Assembly: GCF_029537485.1 (NCBI RefSeq)
Contig: NZ_JARPUS010000011.1
Span: 108,172 to 172,171, forward strand
Length of the DNA: 64,000 nucleotides
From: Pseudomonas sp. GOM6
GTDB taxonomy: Bacteria; Pseudomonadota; Gammaproteobacteria; Pseudomonadales; Pseudomonadaceae
Reading direction: 5' to 3'
Shown: in pieces, positions 26,788 to 33,922 of the stretch
Layout: each line of letters starts with the position of its first letter
How positions within the stretch are numbered: position 1 is the stretch's first letter
The notes under the pieces: generated by a model
What the model was told of the DNA's origin: nothing
The model's database searches: none
Seen by the model: only the letters and a program-made list of their open reading frames with translations
Program-made: the position numbers and the translations under genes

Positions 26788-27234
26788 ATGACTATTCGCC
26801 ACCTCCTGATCTGCCTGAGCCTGCTCCTGAGTGCCTGCGCCAGCGAGCCACCCCAGCCCGAGCCTCTCGCTACACCCGCGCCGGCGAAGACGCCAGCCGC
26901 CCCCGTCGAACAGCCGCTGCCGGCGCATCTGCGCGAGCTGCGTGGCAGCCTGCTGACGCCACCGCCTGGCAGCGAGGTGGAAATTGCCCTGCTGGTAGTG
27001 GACGAGCGCGATCGGCCGCAGCAGTTGCTGGGCAGTCTCAAGCTGACGGGCGATGGCCAGGCACTGCCGTTTCGCTTGCCGTTCAACCCAGCGTCTTTTC
27101 CCAGCGCTGCACGGGTCGAACTGCGCGCCCGCATCAGCCAATCCGGGCGCCTGATCCTGCGCCTGCCTCCGCGTCCGGTCACCCAGGCTGGCAGCCACGA
27201 CGTCGGCACCCTGTCGCTGGTGAAAGCCCCATGA
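26788..27234 (+). CDS. YbaY-family lipoprotein
   Basis: 148 residues with a lipoprotein signal (MTIRHLLICLSLLLSACAS; Cys17 in the lipobox LSAC). A proline-rich linker follows, then a beta-sandwich-like domain (LRELRGSLLTPPPGSEVEIALLVVDERDRP...QPFR-type strands) typical of YbaY / pilotin-like proteins. Probably outer-membrane anchored; function not established. It ends in an ATGA overlap with the methyltransferase gene. Transcribed divergently from nrdR. Confidence 0.7.
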   Translation: MTIRHLLICLSLLLSACASEPPQPEPLATPAPAKTPAAPVEQPLPAHLRELRGSLLTPPPGSEVEIALLVVDERDRPQQLLGSLKLTGDGQALPFRLPFNPASFPSAARVELRARISQSGRLILRLPPRPVTQAGSHDVGTLSLVKAP

Positions 27235-27887
27235 CGCCACCTGAAACGCTGCAGAACGCCCTGCAACAACTGCTCGGCGACGCCCGCCTGAGCGCCGAGA
27301 CCCTGCCGGGCACCGACATCCGCCTGTGGCTGGTCGACCCGAGCAACATGGACCGCTGCTTCAGCCCGGAAGAAACCCGACGCATCCTCGAAGAGCCGCC
27401 CTACTGGAGCTTCTGCTGGGCCAGCGGCCTGGCCCTGGCGCGCTGGCTGGCAGAAAAGCCCGAGTGGGTGCGCGGCAAGCGCGTGCTGGATTTCGGCGCC
27501 GGTTCCGGTGTGGCGGCCATCGCCGCCGCCAAGGCCGGTGCGACGGAAGTGGTGGCCTGCGACCTCGACCCGCTGGCCATCGAATCCTGCCGGGCCAACG
27601 CCGAGCTGAACGGCGTGGAGCTGAGCTACTCGCTGGACTTCTTCGCCGAGGACGGCCGCTTCGACCTGATTATCGTCGCCGACGTGCTCTACGACCGCGC
27701 CAACCTGCCGCTGCTCGACGCGTTTCTGAGCCGCGGCAAGGAGGCGCTGGTGGCCGACTCGCGGGTCAAGGACTTCCAGCATCCGCTGTACACCCGCCTC
27801 GGCCTGCTCGACGCCTGCACCTGGCCGGACCTGGCCGAGCCGGCGGAGTTTCGCAACGTCAGCCTGTATCACGCCAAGCGCCCGTAG
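27231..27887 (+). CDS. Class I SAM-dependent methyltransferase
   Basis: 218 residues. SAM motif I is VLDFGAGSGVAAIAAAKAG, motif II ACDLDPLAIESCRANAELNG, and post-motif FDLIIVADVLYDRANLPLL. An N-terminal WSFCWASGLALARWL segment resembles the protein N-methyltransferases related to PrmA and the ETF-beta lysine methyltransferase group; that substrate is a guess. Its stop codon TAG lies inside the left arm of an intergenic palindrome (27884-27980), so the repeat has supplied the 3' end. Confidence 0.85.
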   Translation: MTPPETLQNALQQLLGDARLSAETLPGTDIRLWLVDPSNMDRCFSPEETRRILEEPPYWSFCWASGLALARWLAEKPEWVRGKRVLDFGAGSGVAAIAAAKAGATEVVACDLDPLAIESCRANAELNGVELSYSLDFFAEDGRFDLIIVADVLYDRANLPLLDAFLSRGKEALVADSRVKDFQHPLYTRLGLLDACTWPDLAEPAEFRNVSLYHAKRP

Positions 27888-27980
27888 CCCGGATGCAATC
27901 CGGACGCGCCCCTCTCCCACTTGTGGGAGAGGGGCGGGGGAGAGGGTTACAGCCAGCCCCCCGGATTGCATCCGGGCTAC
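27884..27980. repeat. Nested palindromic repeat (REP/MITE-like)
   Basis: Outer perfect 20-bp inverted repeats: GTAGCCCGGATGCAATCCGG (27884-27903) and its complement (27961-27980). Inside is a perfect 12-bp hairpin, GCCCCTCTCCCA / TGGGAGAGGGGC (27908-27935). The GTAGCCCGGATGCAATCCGG core is a widely spread gammaproteobacterial intergenic repeat. The first bases provide the TAG stop of the upstream methyltransferase gene. Confidence 0.85.
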
Positions 27981-28063
27981 TTGTATCCACCGGGCGGCGC
28001 CCGCATTTATAGTCGCATCACTGTTTCCCGCCCTGCGCAGCGGACCACCAATCGAGAACTCCC

Positions 28064-28936
28064 ATGAGCGATACTCCCTACATCTTCGACGTTTCCGGCG
28101 CCGCCAGCTTCGAGCAGCTGGTGATCGAAAACTCTTTCCACAAGCCGGTACTGGTGGACTTCTGGGCCGAGTGGTGCGCGCCGTGCAAGGCACTGATGCC
28201 GATGCTGGCGAAGATCGCCGAGGAATACCGCGGCGAACTGCTGCTGGCCAAGGTCGACTGCGATGTCGAGCAGGACATCGTCATGCGCTTCGGCATCCGC
28301 AGCCTGCCCACCGTGGTGCTGTTCAAGGACGGTCAGCCGGTCGACGGATTCGCCGGTGCGCAGCCGGAGTCGGCGATTCGCGAGATGCTCAAGCCGCATG
28401 TCGCTGAGCCGGCACCGCTGGCGGCCGACCCCATGGAAACCGCCCAGGCACTGTTTGCCGAGGAACGTTTCGGTGACGCCGAAAATCTGCTCAAGCAGAT
28501 CCTCACCGAAGACAACGAGAACGGCGCGGCACTGATCCTCTACGCCCGCTGCCTGGCCGAGCGCGGCGAACTGGGCGAAGCCGAGGCCGTGCTGAACGCG
28601 GTCAAGGGCGACGAACACAAGCAGGCCCTGGCCGGCGCCAAGGCGCAGCTCACCTTCCTGCGTCAGGCCGCCAGCCTGCCGGACAGCGCCGAGCTGAAAA
28701 GCCGCCTGGCGCAGAACGCCGAGGATGATGAGGCGGCCTACCAGCTAGCCATCCAGCAACTGGCGCGCCAGCAGTACGAAGCCGCGCTGGAAGGTCTGCT
28801 CAAGCTGTTCGTGCGTAACCGCAGCTTCCAGGAAGGCGCGGCGCACAAGGCCCTGCTGCAGGTGTTCGACCTGCTCGGCAACGACCATCCGCTGGTCACC
28901 CAGTACCGTCGCAAGCTGTACCAGGCGATCTACTGA
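28064..28936 (+). CDS. Thioredoxin-TPR chaperone-type protein (YbbN/CnoX-like)
   Basis: 290 residues. Residues 1-~110 are a thioredoxin fold with active site FWAEWCAPCKALMP (Cys38 and Cys41), cis-Pro in RSLPTVVLF; residues ~125-290 are helical TPR-like repeats (AQALFAEERFGDAENLLKQIL; LPDSAELKSRLAQNAEDDEAAYQLAIQQL). This is the architecture of E. coli CnoX/YbbN, which protects substrates for GroEL during oxidative stress. Here both active-site cysteines are present, so redox activity is likelier than in E. coli, which lacks the first. Stop overlaps the next gene by one base. Confidence 0.88.
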   Translation: MSDTPYIFDVSGAASFEQLVIENSFHKPVLVDFWAEWCAPCKALMPMLAKIAEEYRGELLLAKVDCDVEQDIVMRFGIRSLPTVVLFKDGQPVDGFAGAQPESAIREMLKPHVAEPAPLAADPMETAQALFAEERFGDAENLLKQILTEDNENGAALILYARCLAERGELGEAEAVLNAVKGDEHKQALAGAKAQLTFLRQAASLPDSAELKSRLAQNAEDDEAAYQLAIQQLARQQYEAALEGLLKLFVRNRSFQEGAAHKALLQVFDLLGNDHPLVTQYRRKLYQAIY

Positions 28937-29376
28937 TGGCGCCCTTCGGCCTGCTGCTACGGGTGCGCTACGGCGAGTGCGACGCCCAGCAGGTAGTGTT
29001 CAACGCCCGCTACGGCGATTACGTCGATGTGGCGGCCACGGAGTTCTACCGCGCCGTGTTCGGCAGCTACCAGGCCCTTCTGGAGCAGGGCCTGGACAGC
29101 CAGGTGGTGCGCATGGTGACCGAATGGCAGGCGCCGGCACGCTTCGACGACGTGTTGCAGCTGGACGTCAGCACCCTGCACCTGGGCAACAGCTCGTTCA
29201 GCCTGCAAGTCGATATCCGCCGCCACGCCGATCAGGCGGCCATTGCCCGCTGCGAAGTCACCTACGTCATGGTGGATGCCCAGCACTACCGCAAGACCGC
29301 CATTCCCGACGCCATCCGCACACGGCTGCAGCACGGTGCACCGGGCGTGACGATCAACCAGGCAGGCCAGGCCTGA
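28936..29376 (+). CDS. Acyl-CoA thioesterase, hotdog fold (4HBT)
   Basis: 146 residues, starting in a TGATG overlap with the thioredoxin/TPR gene. Motif RVRYGECDAQQVVFNARYGDYVDVA is the 4-hydroxybenzoyl-CoA thioesterase-type signature, with the catalytic Asp in the GECDAQQVV loop. FYRAVFGSYQALLEQGLD and RCEVTYVMVD complete the single hotdog domain. Substrate range is unknown; probably cytosolic acyl-CoA hydrolysis. Confidence 0.88.
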   Translation: MAPFGLLLRVRYGECDAQQVVFNARYGDYVDVAATEFYRAVFGSYQALLEQGLDSQVVRMVTEWQAPARFDDVLQLDVSTLHLGNSSFSLQVDIRRHADQAAIARCEVTYVMVDAQHYRKTAIPDAIRTRLQHGAPGVTINQAGQA

Positions 29377-29388
29377 GGCCAGCGGCCT

Positions 29389-29730
29389 TTAGCCGATCCA
29401 GCGGTACAGCGGCGCATCGGCGCCGCTCTCCACCTGCACCTGGGCGCTATGGCGCAAGCGCACCAACAAACGCTTGCCCGCCGCATCGCTGCCTGCCAAT
29501 GCCGCCAACTCGCCAAGCAGCTGCGGGCCTTCCAGGCTACCGGCACGTTGCAACAATTGCAGCGCCAGCGGCCACAGAGCGTCCGCCGAACTGCCGGCCG
29601 GCGCCGGGCTGGCAACCGCTGGCGGCGCCTCCAGCGGCAGGTGAGCCGCCAGCTGAGCCCAGTCCTCGGCATCCATCTCCACCGTCAGGTCCACCGGCCA
29701 TTCGCCAACCCGGCCCTTGATTCGCAGCAT
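29389..29730 (-). CDS. Conserved hypothetical protein
   Basis: 113 residues from ATG 29730. It begins MLRIKGRVGEWPVDLTVEMDAEDW, a short beta pair, then an alanine/proline linker (residues ~38-55) and a helical C-terminal half ending in APLYRWIG. I do not recognise a domain. It is convergent with the thioesterase gene and divergent from the ZrgA-like gene. An upstream extension to 29907 is arginine-rich, reads through the Zur-like site and is unlikely to be coding. Confidence 0.65.
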   Translation of the reverse strand: MLRIKGRVGEWPVDLTVEMDAEDWAQLAAHLPLEAPPAVASPAPAGSSADALWPLALQLLQRAGSLEGPQLLGELAALAGSDAAGKRLLVRLRHSAQVQVESGADAPLYRWIG

Positions 29731-29803
29731 CGTTCCCGCTCCCGTAGATCCAGCAGCCATGCTGCCACGCCAAGTGAGACTGGCCAATCGCACCGCCCAA
29801 GTG

Positions 29804-29816
29804 TTACAAAATAACC
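29804..29816 (+). promoter_or_regulatory. Candidate Zur-binding palindrome
   Basis: GTTACAAAATAAC, 28 bp before the ATG of the His-rich protein gene, fits the GTTAYA-ATAAC type Zur box of pseudomonads. The genes downstream are of the kind controlled by zinc limitation. No other near-perfect copy was looked for beyond this gap. Confidence 0.55.
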
Positions 29817-29843
29817 TAACAAAACGACCGCCGGAGTTTACCC

Positions 29844-30461
29844 ATGCGCCGCACCCTGCTCGCCCTCCCTCTCGCCCTGCTGCCCCTGGCGCTCGCCCAG
29901 GCCTCAAGCCACGAGCATGATCACGACCATGCCCATGAAACTCACGGCAGCCTCGGTAAACACGAACATGGCGTGGCCAGCCTCAACGTGGCGCTGGACG
30001 GTCAAACCCTGGAGATCCAGCTGGAAAGCCCGGCCATGAACCTGGTTGGCTTCGAGCATGCTGCCAACAGTGACGCCGACAAGGCCAAGGTGACGGCCGC
30101 CCGCAAGCAGTTGGAGCAGCCTCAGGCACTGTTCGCCCTGCCCGCCGAAGCCAAGTGCAGCCTCAAGGAAACCGAGCTGCAAAGCCCGCTGTTCGCTGAC
30201 GCCAAACATGCCGAGCACGAGCACGAGCACGAACACGAACACGAACACGACGATCATGGCCATGAAGACGAGGCTGCACACAGCGATATCGAGGCCAGCT
30301 ACCACTTCACCTGCGCCCATGCCGAGGCATTGAAGACCCTGGAGCTGGGCAGCTTCTTCAGCACCTTCCCGGACACCGAGAAGCTGGAAGTGCAGCTGAT
30401 TGGCCCGAGCGGCCAGCAGGGCGCCGAACTCACGCCGAACCATTCGCGCCTGAGCTTCTGA
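29844..30461 (+). CDS. ZrgA-family (DUF2796) zinc-uptake accessory protein, His-rich
   Basis: 205 residues with a signal peptide (to about QASS, residue 21). Immediately after cleavage it is SHEHDHDHAHETHG, and from ~residue 124 it has an uninterrupted EHEHEHEHEHEHDDHGHED tract. The regular domain contains HEHGVASLNVALDGQTLEIQLESPAMNLVGFEH and a C-terminal TCAHAEALKTLELGSFF...LEVQLIGP. This is the DUF2796/ZrgA periplasmic family implicated in zinc acquisition. It heads an apparent four-gene unit (ABC ATPase, permease, DUF3299) with a Zur-like site upstream. Confidence 0.85.
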   Translation: MRRTLLALPLALLPLALAQASSHEHDHDHAHETHGSLGKHEHGVASLNVALDGQTLEIQLESPAMNLVGFEHAANSDADKAKVTAARKQLEQPQALFALPAEAKCSLKETELQSPLFADAKHAEHEHEHEHEHEHDDHGHEDEAAHSDIEASYHFTCAHAEALKTLELGSFFSTFPDTEKLEVQLIGPSGQQGAELTPNHSRLSF

Positions 30462-30540
30462 CCTTTAGCGGCGCACTTGCGGGTGCGCCGTTGCTTGCTT
30501 GCCTTTAAGCTGTCGACCACCTCCGACACGCGAATCGCCC

Positions 30541-31248
30541 ATGCCCGACGCACTGATCGAACTCTCCGACGTAGGCTTCGCCTGGCCCGGCCAGGCCGAG
30601 CTGCTGGACATCCCCACCTTCACCCTGCAACGCGGCGAAAGCCTGTTCCTCAAGGGCCCCAGCGGCAGCGGCAAGACCACCCTGCTGGGCCTGCTCGGCG
30701 GCGTGCAAAAACCCGGTCGCGGCAGCTTGCGCCTGCTCGGCCAGGAACTGGCGCAGATGTCGTCCGGTGCCCGTGATCGCTTCCGCGTCGACCACACCGG
30801 CTACATCTTTCAGCAATTCAATCTGCTGCCCTTTCTCTCGGTGCGGGAAAACGTCGAACTGCCCTGCCGCTTTTCGAAAACCCGTACCGCCCGTGCCGTC
30901 GAACGCTTTGGTAGCGTCACTGCAGCCGCCGCGCAGCTGCTCGCCCACCTCGGGCTCAAGTCGGAACTGCTGGAGCGCCGCGCCGACACGCTGTCCATCG
31001 GTCAGCAACAGCGGGTGGCCGCCGCCCGCGCGCTGATTGGGCAACCGGAGCTGGTGATCGCCGACGAACCGACTTCGGCACTGGATCACGACGCCCGCGA
31101 GGCCTTCCTCCGGCTGCTGTTCGCCGAGTGTCGCGAGGCCGGCGCCAGCCTGCTGTTCGTCAGTCACGACCAGAGCCTGGCGCCGCTCTTCGACCGCGAC
31201 GTCTCGCTGGCCGAACTGAATCGCGCCACTCGACCGGCGGAGATCTGA
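30541..31248 (+). CDS. ABC transporter ATP-binding protein (MacB/LolD type)
   Basis: 235 residues from ATG 30541. Walker A GPSGSGKTTLLG, Q-loop YIFQQFNLLPFLSVRENVELP, signature LSIGQQQRVAAARAL, Walker B ELVIADEPTSALD, switch His in FVSHDQSLA. The FQQFNLLPFLSVRENV Q-loop and small size place it in the MacB/LolD/FtsE group that works with FtsX-fold permeases, supplied by the next gene. In this zinc-limited operon it may power mechanotransmission across the envelope rather than import. Confidence 0.93.
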   Translation: MPDALIELSDVGFAWPGQAELLDIPTFTLQRGESLFLKGPSGSGKTTLLGLLGGVQKPGRGSLRLLGQELAQMSSGARDRFRVDHTGYIFQQFNLLPFLSVRENVELPCRFSKTRTARAVERFGSVTAAAAQLLAHLGLKSELLERRADTLSIGQQQRVAAARALIGQPELVIADEPTSALDHDAREAFLRLLFAECREAGASLLFVSHDQSLAPLFDRDVSLAELNRATRPAEI

Positions 31249-31249
31249 C

Positions 31250-32512
31250 ATGCACTTATTGCGCATCGCCCTGGCCAGCCTGGCCAATCGCCGTTTCACC
31301 GCGCTGCTCACGGTATTCGCCATCGCCCTCTCGGTATGCCTGCTGCTCGCCGTCGAGCGGGTGCGCACCGAGGCGCGGGCCAGCTTCGCCAGCACCATCA
31401 GCGGCACCGACCTGATCGTCGGCGCCCGCTCCGGCTCGGTGAACCTGCTGCTGTATTCGGTGTTCCGTATCGGTAACGCCACCAACAATATCCGCTGGGA
31501 CAGCTACGAGACCCTGGCCAAACACCCTCAGGTGAAGTGGGCGATACCTCTGTCACTGGGTGACTCACATCGCGGTTACCGGGTGCTGGGCACCAATGTC
31601 GGCTATTTCGAGCATTACCACTATGGCCGCGGCCAGAGCCTGCAGCTGGCGCAGGGCAAACCCTTCGCCGATCTGTTTGACGTGGTGCTGGGCGCCGAAG
31701 TGGCCGAGGCACTGAAGTACCGGCTGGGTGACCGCATCGTCCTGGCCCATGGCGTTGCCACGGTCAGCCTGACCCAGCACGACGACAAGCCGTTCCGCGT
31801 GGTCGGCATCCTCGCCCGCACCGGTACGCCGGTGGATCGGACCCTGCACATCTCCCTGGAGGGAATGGAAGCGCTGCATGTCGACTGGCAGAACGGCATG
31901 CCGGCGCGTGGCGCGGGCAAGGTCTCGGCCGAACAGGCGCGCGAGCTGCAGCTGCAGCCCAAAGCCATTACCGCCATGTTGCTCGGCCTGAAGAGCAAGA
32001 TCGCTACCTTCACCCTGCAGCGCCAGGTCAACGAATACCGTGGCGAGCCGTTGTTGGCGATTCTCCCCGGCGTGGCCCTGCAGGAGCTGTGGAGCCTGAT
32101 GGGCACCGCGGAGAAGGCACTGTTCGTGGTCTCGCTGTTCGTCGTGCTGACCGGCCTGATCGGCATGCTCACGGCGATTCTCACCAGCCTCAACGAACGT
32201 CGCCGTGAAATGGCCATCCTGCGCTCGGTGGGCGCGCGGCCCTGGCATATCGCCGGCCTGCTGGTATTGGAAGCGCTGGTGCTGGCCGTGGCGGGCGCGG
32301 TACTGGGCCTGGCCCTGCTGTACGGCGGCATTGCCGTCAGTCAGGGATGGGTGCAGGCACAGTACGGTCTGTATCTGCCACTCGCCCTACCCAGCCACTA
32401 TGAGTGGCGCCTGCTCGCAGGTATTCTGGGGGCCGCCCTGCTGATGGGCGCCGTGCCGGCCTGGCGCGCCTATCGGCAATCGCTGGCCGACGGCCTGTCC
32501 ATTCGTCTGTGA
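31250..32512 (+). CDS. ABC transporter permease, FtsX-like
   Basis: 420 residues. One membrane helix near the N-terminus (RFTALLTVFAIALSVCLLLAVE), a large periplasmic domain (residues ~45-280), then three C-terminal spans: ALFVVSLFVVLTGLIGMLTAIL, LLVLEALVLAVAGAVLGLALL and RLLAGILGAALLMGAVPAW. The motif NERRREMAILRSVGARPWHI is the coupling helix of MacB/FtsX-type permeases. It follows the ATPase gene by 1 bp and is its obvious partner. Confidence 0.92.
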   Translation: MHLLRIALASLANRRFTALLTVFAIALSVCLLLAVERVRTEARASFASTISGTDLIVGARSGSVNLLLYSVFRIGNATNNIRWDSYETLAKHPQVKWAIPLSLGDSHRGYRVLGTNVGYFEHYHYGRGQSLQLAQGKPFADLFDVVLGAEVAEALKYRLGDRIVLAHGVATVSLTQHDDKPFRVVGILARTGTPVDRTLHISLEGMEALHVDWQNGMPARGAGKVSAEQARELQLQPKAITAMLLGLKSKIATFTLQRQVNEYRGEPLLAILPGVALQELWSLMGTAEKALFVVSLFVVLTGLIGMLTAILTSLNERRREMAILRSVGARPWHIAGLLVLEALVLAVAGAVLGLALLYGGIAVSQGWVQAQYGLYLPLALPSHYEWRLLAGILGAALLMGAVPAWRAYRQSLADGLSIRL

Positions 32513-32520
32513 GGTTGCCC

Positions 32521-33051
32521 ATGCGTCACCTGTTGCTCGCCCTGCTGCTGGCCATCGCCATCCCAACAGGGTCAGCCCCCGCGCTGGCAGACAATATCCG
32601 CGAGCTGACCTGGAGCGAGCTGATTCCTGCAGATGCACCACCGCTGCCGCCGCAGCAGCAGATGCCAATACACGACCTCACCCAGCTGGCCGATGCCCTG
32701 GCCGCCGAGAGCGGCCCGGCGGCCCAGCAGTCGATGCCGGATGCACCGGTGGTCAAGGAGCTGGACGGCCAGCAGATCAAGCTGCCCGGCTACGTCGTGC
32801 CGCTGGACGTGACCGAGGAAGGCCGGGTGACCGAGTTCCTTTTCGTGCCCTACTTCGGCGCCTGCATCCACGTACCGCCACCGCCGTCCAACCAGATCGT
32901 CCACGTCACCGCCGAGTTGGGCGTGCTGCTGGATGCGCTGTACCAGCCGTTCTGGATCGAAGGGCCGCTCAAGGTCGGCTCGCGCAGCAGCGAAATGGGC
33001 ACCGCCGGTTATCAGGTTGCCGCTGAAAAAATCTATCCCTACGAGATGTAG
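32521..33051 (+). CDS. DUF3299 periplasmic protein
   Basis: 176 residues with a signal peptide (MRHLLLALLLAIAIPTGSAPALAD). The mature part has the DUF3299 signature LPGYVVPLDVTEEGRVTEFLFVPYFGACIHVPPPPSNQIVHV, with one Cys (in GACIH) and several His that could be metal ligands. Family members occur next to the ABC pair in the same Zur-type operons; the biochemical role is not known. Last gene of the unit; the gap that follows holds the oprG control region. Confidence 0.85.
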   Translation: MRHLLLALLLAIAIPTGSAPALADNIRELTWSELIPADAPPLPPQQQMPIHDLTQLADALAAESGPAAQQSMPDAPVVKELDGQQIKLPGYVVPLDVTEEGRVTEFLFVPYFGACIHVPPPPSNQIVHVTAELGVLLDALYQPFWIEGPLKVGSRSSEMGTAGYQVAAEKIYPYEM

Positions 33052-33087
33052 TGCGACAGGCCGCCGCACCCACAGCGTGCGCGGCCA

Positions 33088-33101
33088 TTGAGCCAGGTCA
33101 A
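33088..33101 (+). promoter_or_regulatory. Candidate Anr/Dnr (FNR-type) box before oprG
   Basis: TTGAG-CCAG-GTCAA, an FNR-type palindrome (consensus TTGAT-N4-ATCAA, 8 of 10 matches). It lies 77 bp before the oprG start. OprG is known to respond to low oxygen through Anr in P. aeruginosa, so this is a plausible site. Confidence 0.6.
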
Positions 33102-33120
33102 GAGATCGCCTACAGGTGCT

Positions 33121-33169
33121 CCGTAGGATGACAGTCAGCCAACACACATTGCTGACCGTCATCCTACGG
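33121..33169 (+). promoter_or_regulatory. Long hairpin in the oprG leader
   Basis: CCGTAGGATGACAGTCAGC (33121-33139) pairs with GCTGACCGTCATCCTACGG (33151-33169), 18 of 19 positions, around an 11-nt loop. It ends 8 bases from the oprG ATG, next to GGAGCCC. It has no T tract after it, so it is not a classical terminator; it could stabilise the mRNA 5' end, bind a regulator as DNA, or hinder ribosome access. Confidence 0.75.
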
Positions 33170-33177
33170 AGCCCAAG

Positions 33178-33864
33178 ATGAAGAAGACCCTGCTCGCCAC
33201 CTCCCTGATCGCCCTTGCTCTGGGCGCGCCGCTGGCGCAGGCCCACAAGGCCGGCGACATCATCGTCCGTGCCGGCGCCATCACCGTCGACCCGCATGAA
33301 AGCAGCAGCGACATCTGGGTCGGCGCCCTCGGCACCGACGTGGCCGGCACCAAGGCCACGCTGGACAGCGACACCCAGCTGGGCCTGAACTTCGCCTACA
33401 TGGTCACCGACCACGTCGGCGTCGAGCTGCTCGCCGCCACCCCGTTCAGCCATGACGTCGGCGTCAAGGGCATGCCCGGCGCCTTTGCCGGCCTCAACGG
33501 CAAGCTCGGCGAACTCAAGCACCTGCCGCCGACCCTGAGCGTGCTGTACTACCCGCTGGACGCCGCATCCGCCTTCCAGCCCTATGTCGGCGCGGGCATC
33601 AACTACACCTGGTTCTTCGACACCGAGCTGTCCAGCGAGGCGGAAGACAAGGGCTTCAGCGGCCTCGACCTGGACGACTCCTGGGGCCTGTCCGCGCAAA
33701 TCGGCATGGACTACATGCTGACCGACAACGTGATGCTCAACGCCCAGGTGCGCTACATCGACATCGACACCACCGGCAGCACCAGCTACGGTGGCCGCGA
33801 GGTCGAAGTGGACGTGGATGTCGACCCGTTCGTCTACATGATCGGCCTGGGCTACAAGTTCTAA
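33178..33864 (+). CDS. oprG: Outer-membrane protein OprG (OmpW family)
   Basis: 228 residues with a signal peptide (to LAQA, residue 21). The mature chain begins HKAGDIIVRAGAITVDPHE, the OmpW/OprG N-terminus, and forms an 8-stranded barrel; strands include LGLNFAYMVTDHVGVELLAATPF, LSVLYYPLDAASAFQPYVGAGINYTWF and the C-terminal FVYMIGLGYKF. OmpW-family barrels pass small hydrophobic molecules. An Anr-like box and a hairpin lie upstream and a terminator downstream, so it is a monocistronic unit. Confidence 0.93.
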   Translation: MKKTLLATSLIALALGAPLAQAHKAGDIIVRAGAITVDPHESSSDIWVGALGTDVAGTKATLDSDTQLGLNFAYMVTDHVGVELLAATPFSHDVGVKGMPGAFAGLNGKLGELKHLPPTLSVLYYPLDAASAFQPYVGAGINYTWFFDTELSSEAEDKGFSGLDLDDSWGLSAQIGMDYMLTDNVMLNAQVRYIDIDTTGSTSYGGREVEVDVDVDPFVYMIGLGYKF

Positions 33865-33881
33865 GCCCTGCCCGCCCCACG

Positions 33882-33909
33882 AAAAAGCCCCGCATCCGCG
33901 GGGCTTTTT
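33882..33909. terminator. Intrinsic terminator after oprG, bidirectional
   Basis: Perfect 12-bp stem AAAAAGCCCCGC / GCGGGGCTTTTT with loop ATCC; A's and T's flank both sides, so it can serve oprG and the convergent epimerase gene. The same stem occurs at 47612-47639. Confidence 0.9.
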
Positions 33910-33922
33910 CATCCTGTCGAGA

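Noticed and set aside
30469..30490. Terminator between the His-rich protein gene and the ABC ATPase
   Set aside because: A short CGGCGCAC/GTGCGCCG hairpin is present but lacks a T tract (TTGCTTGC follows); at most it is a partial attenuator, so the operon was kept as one.
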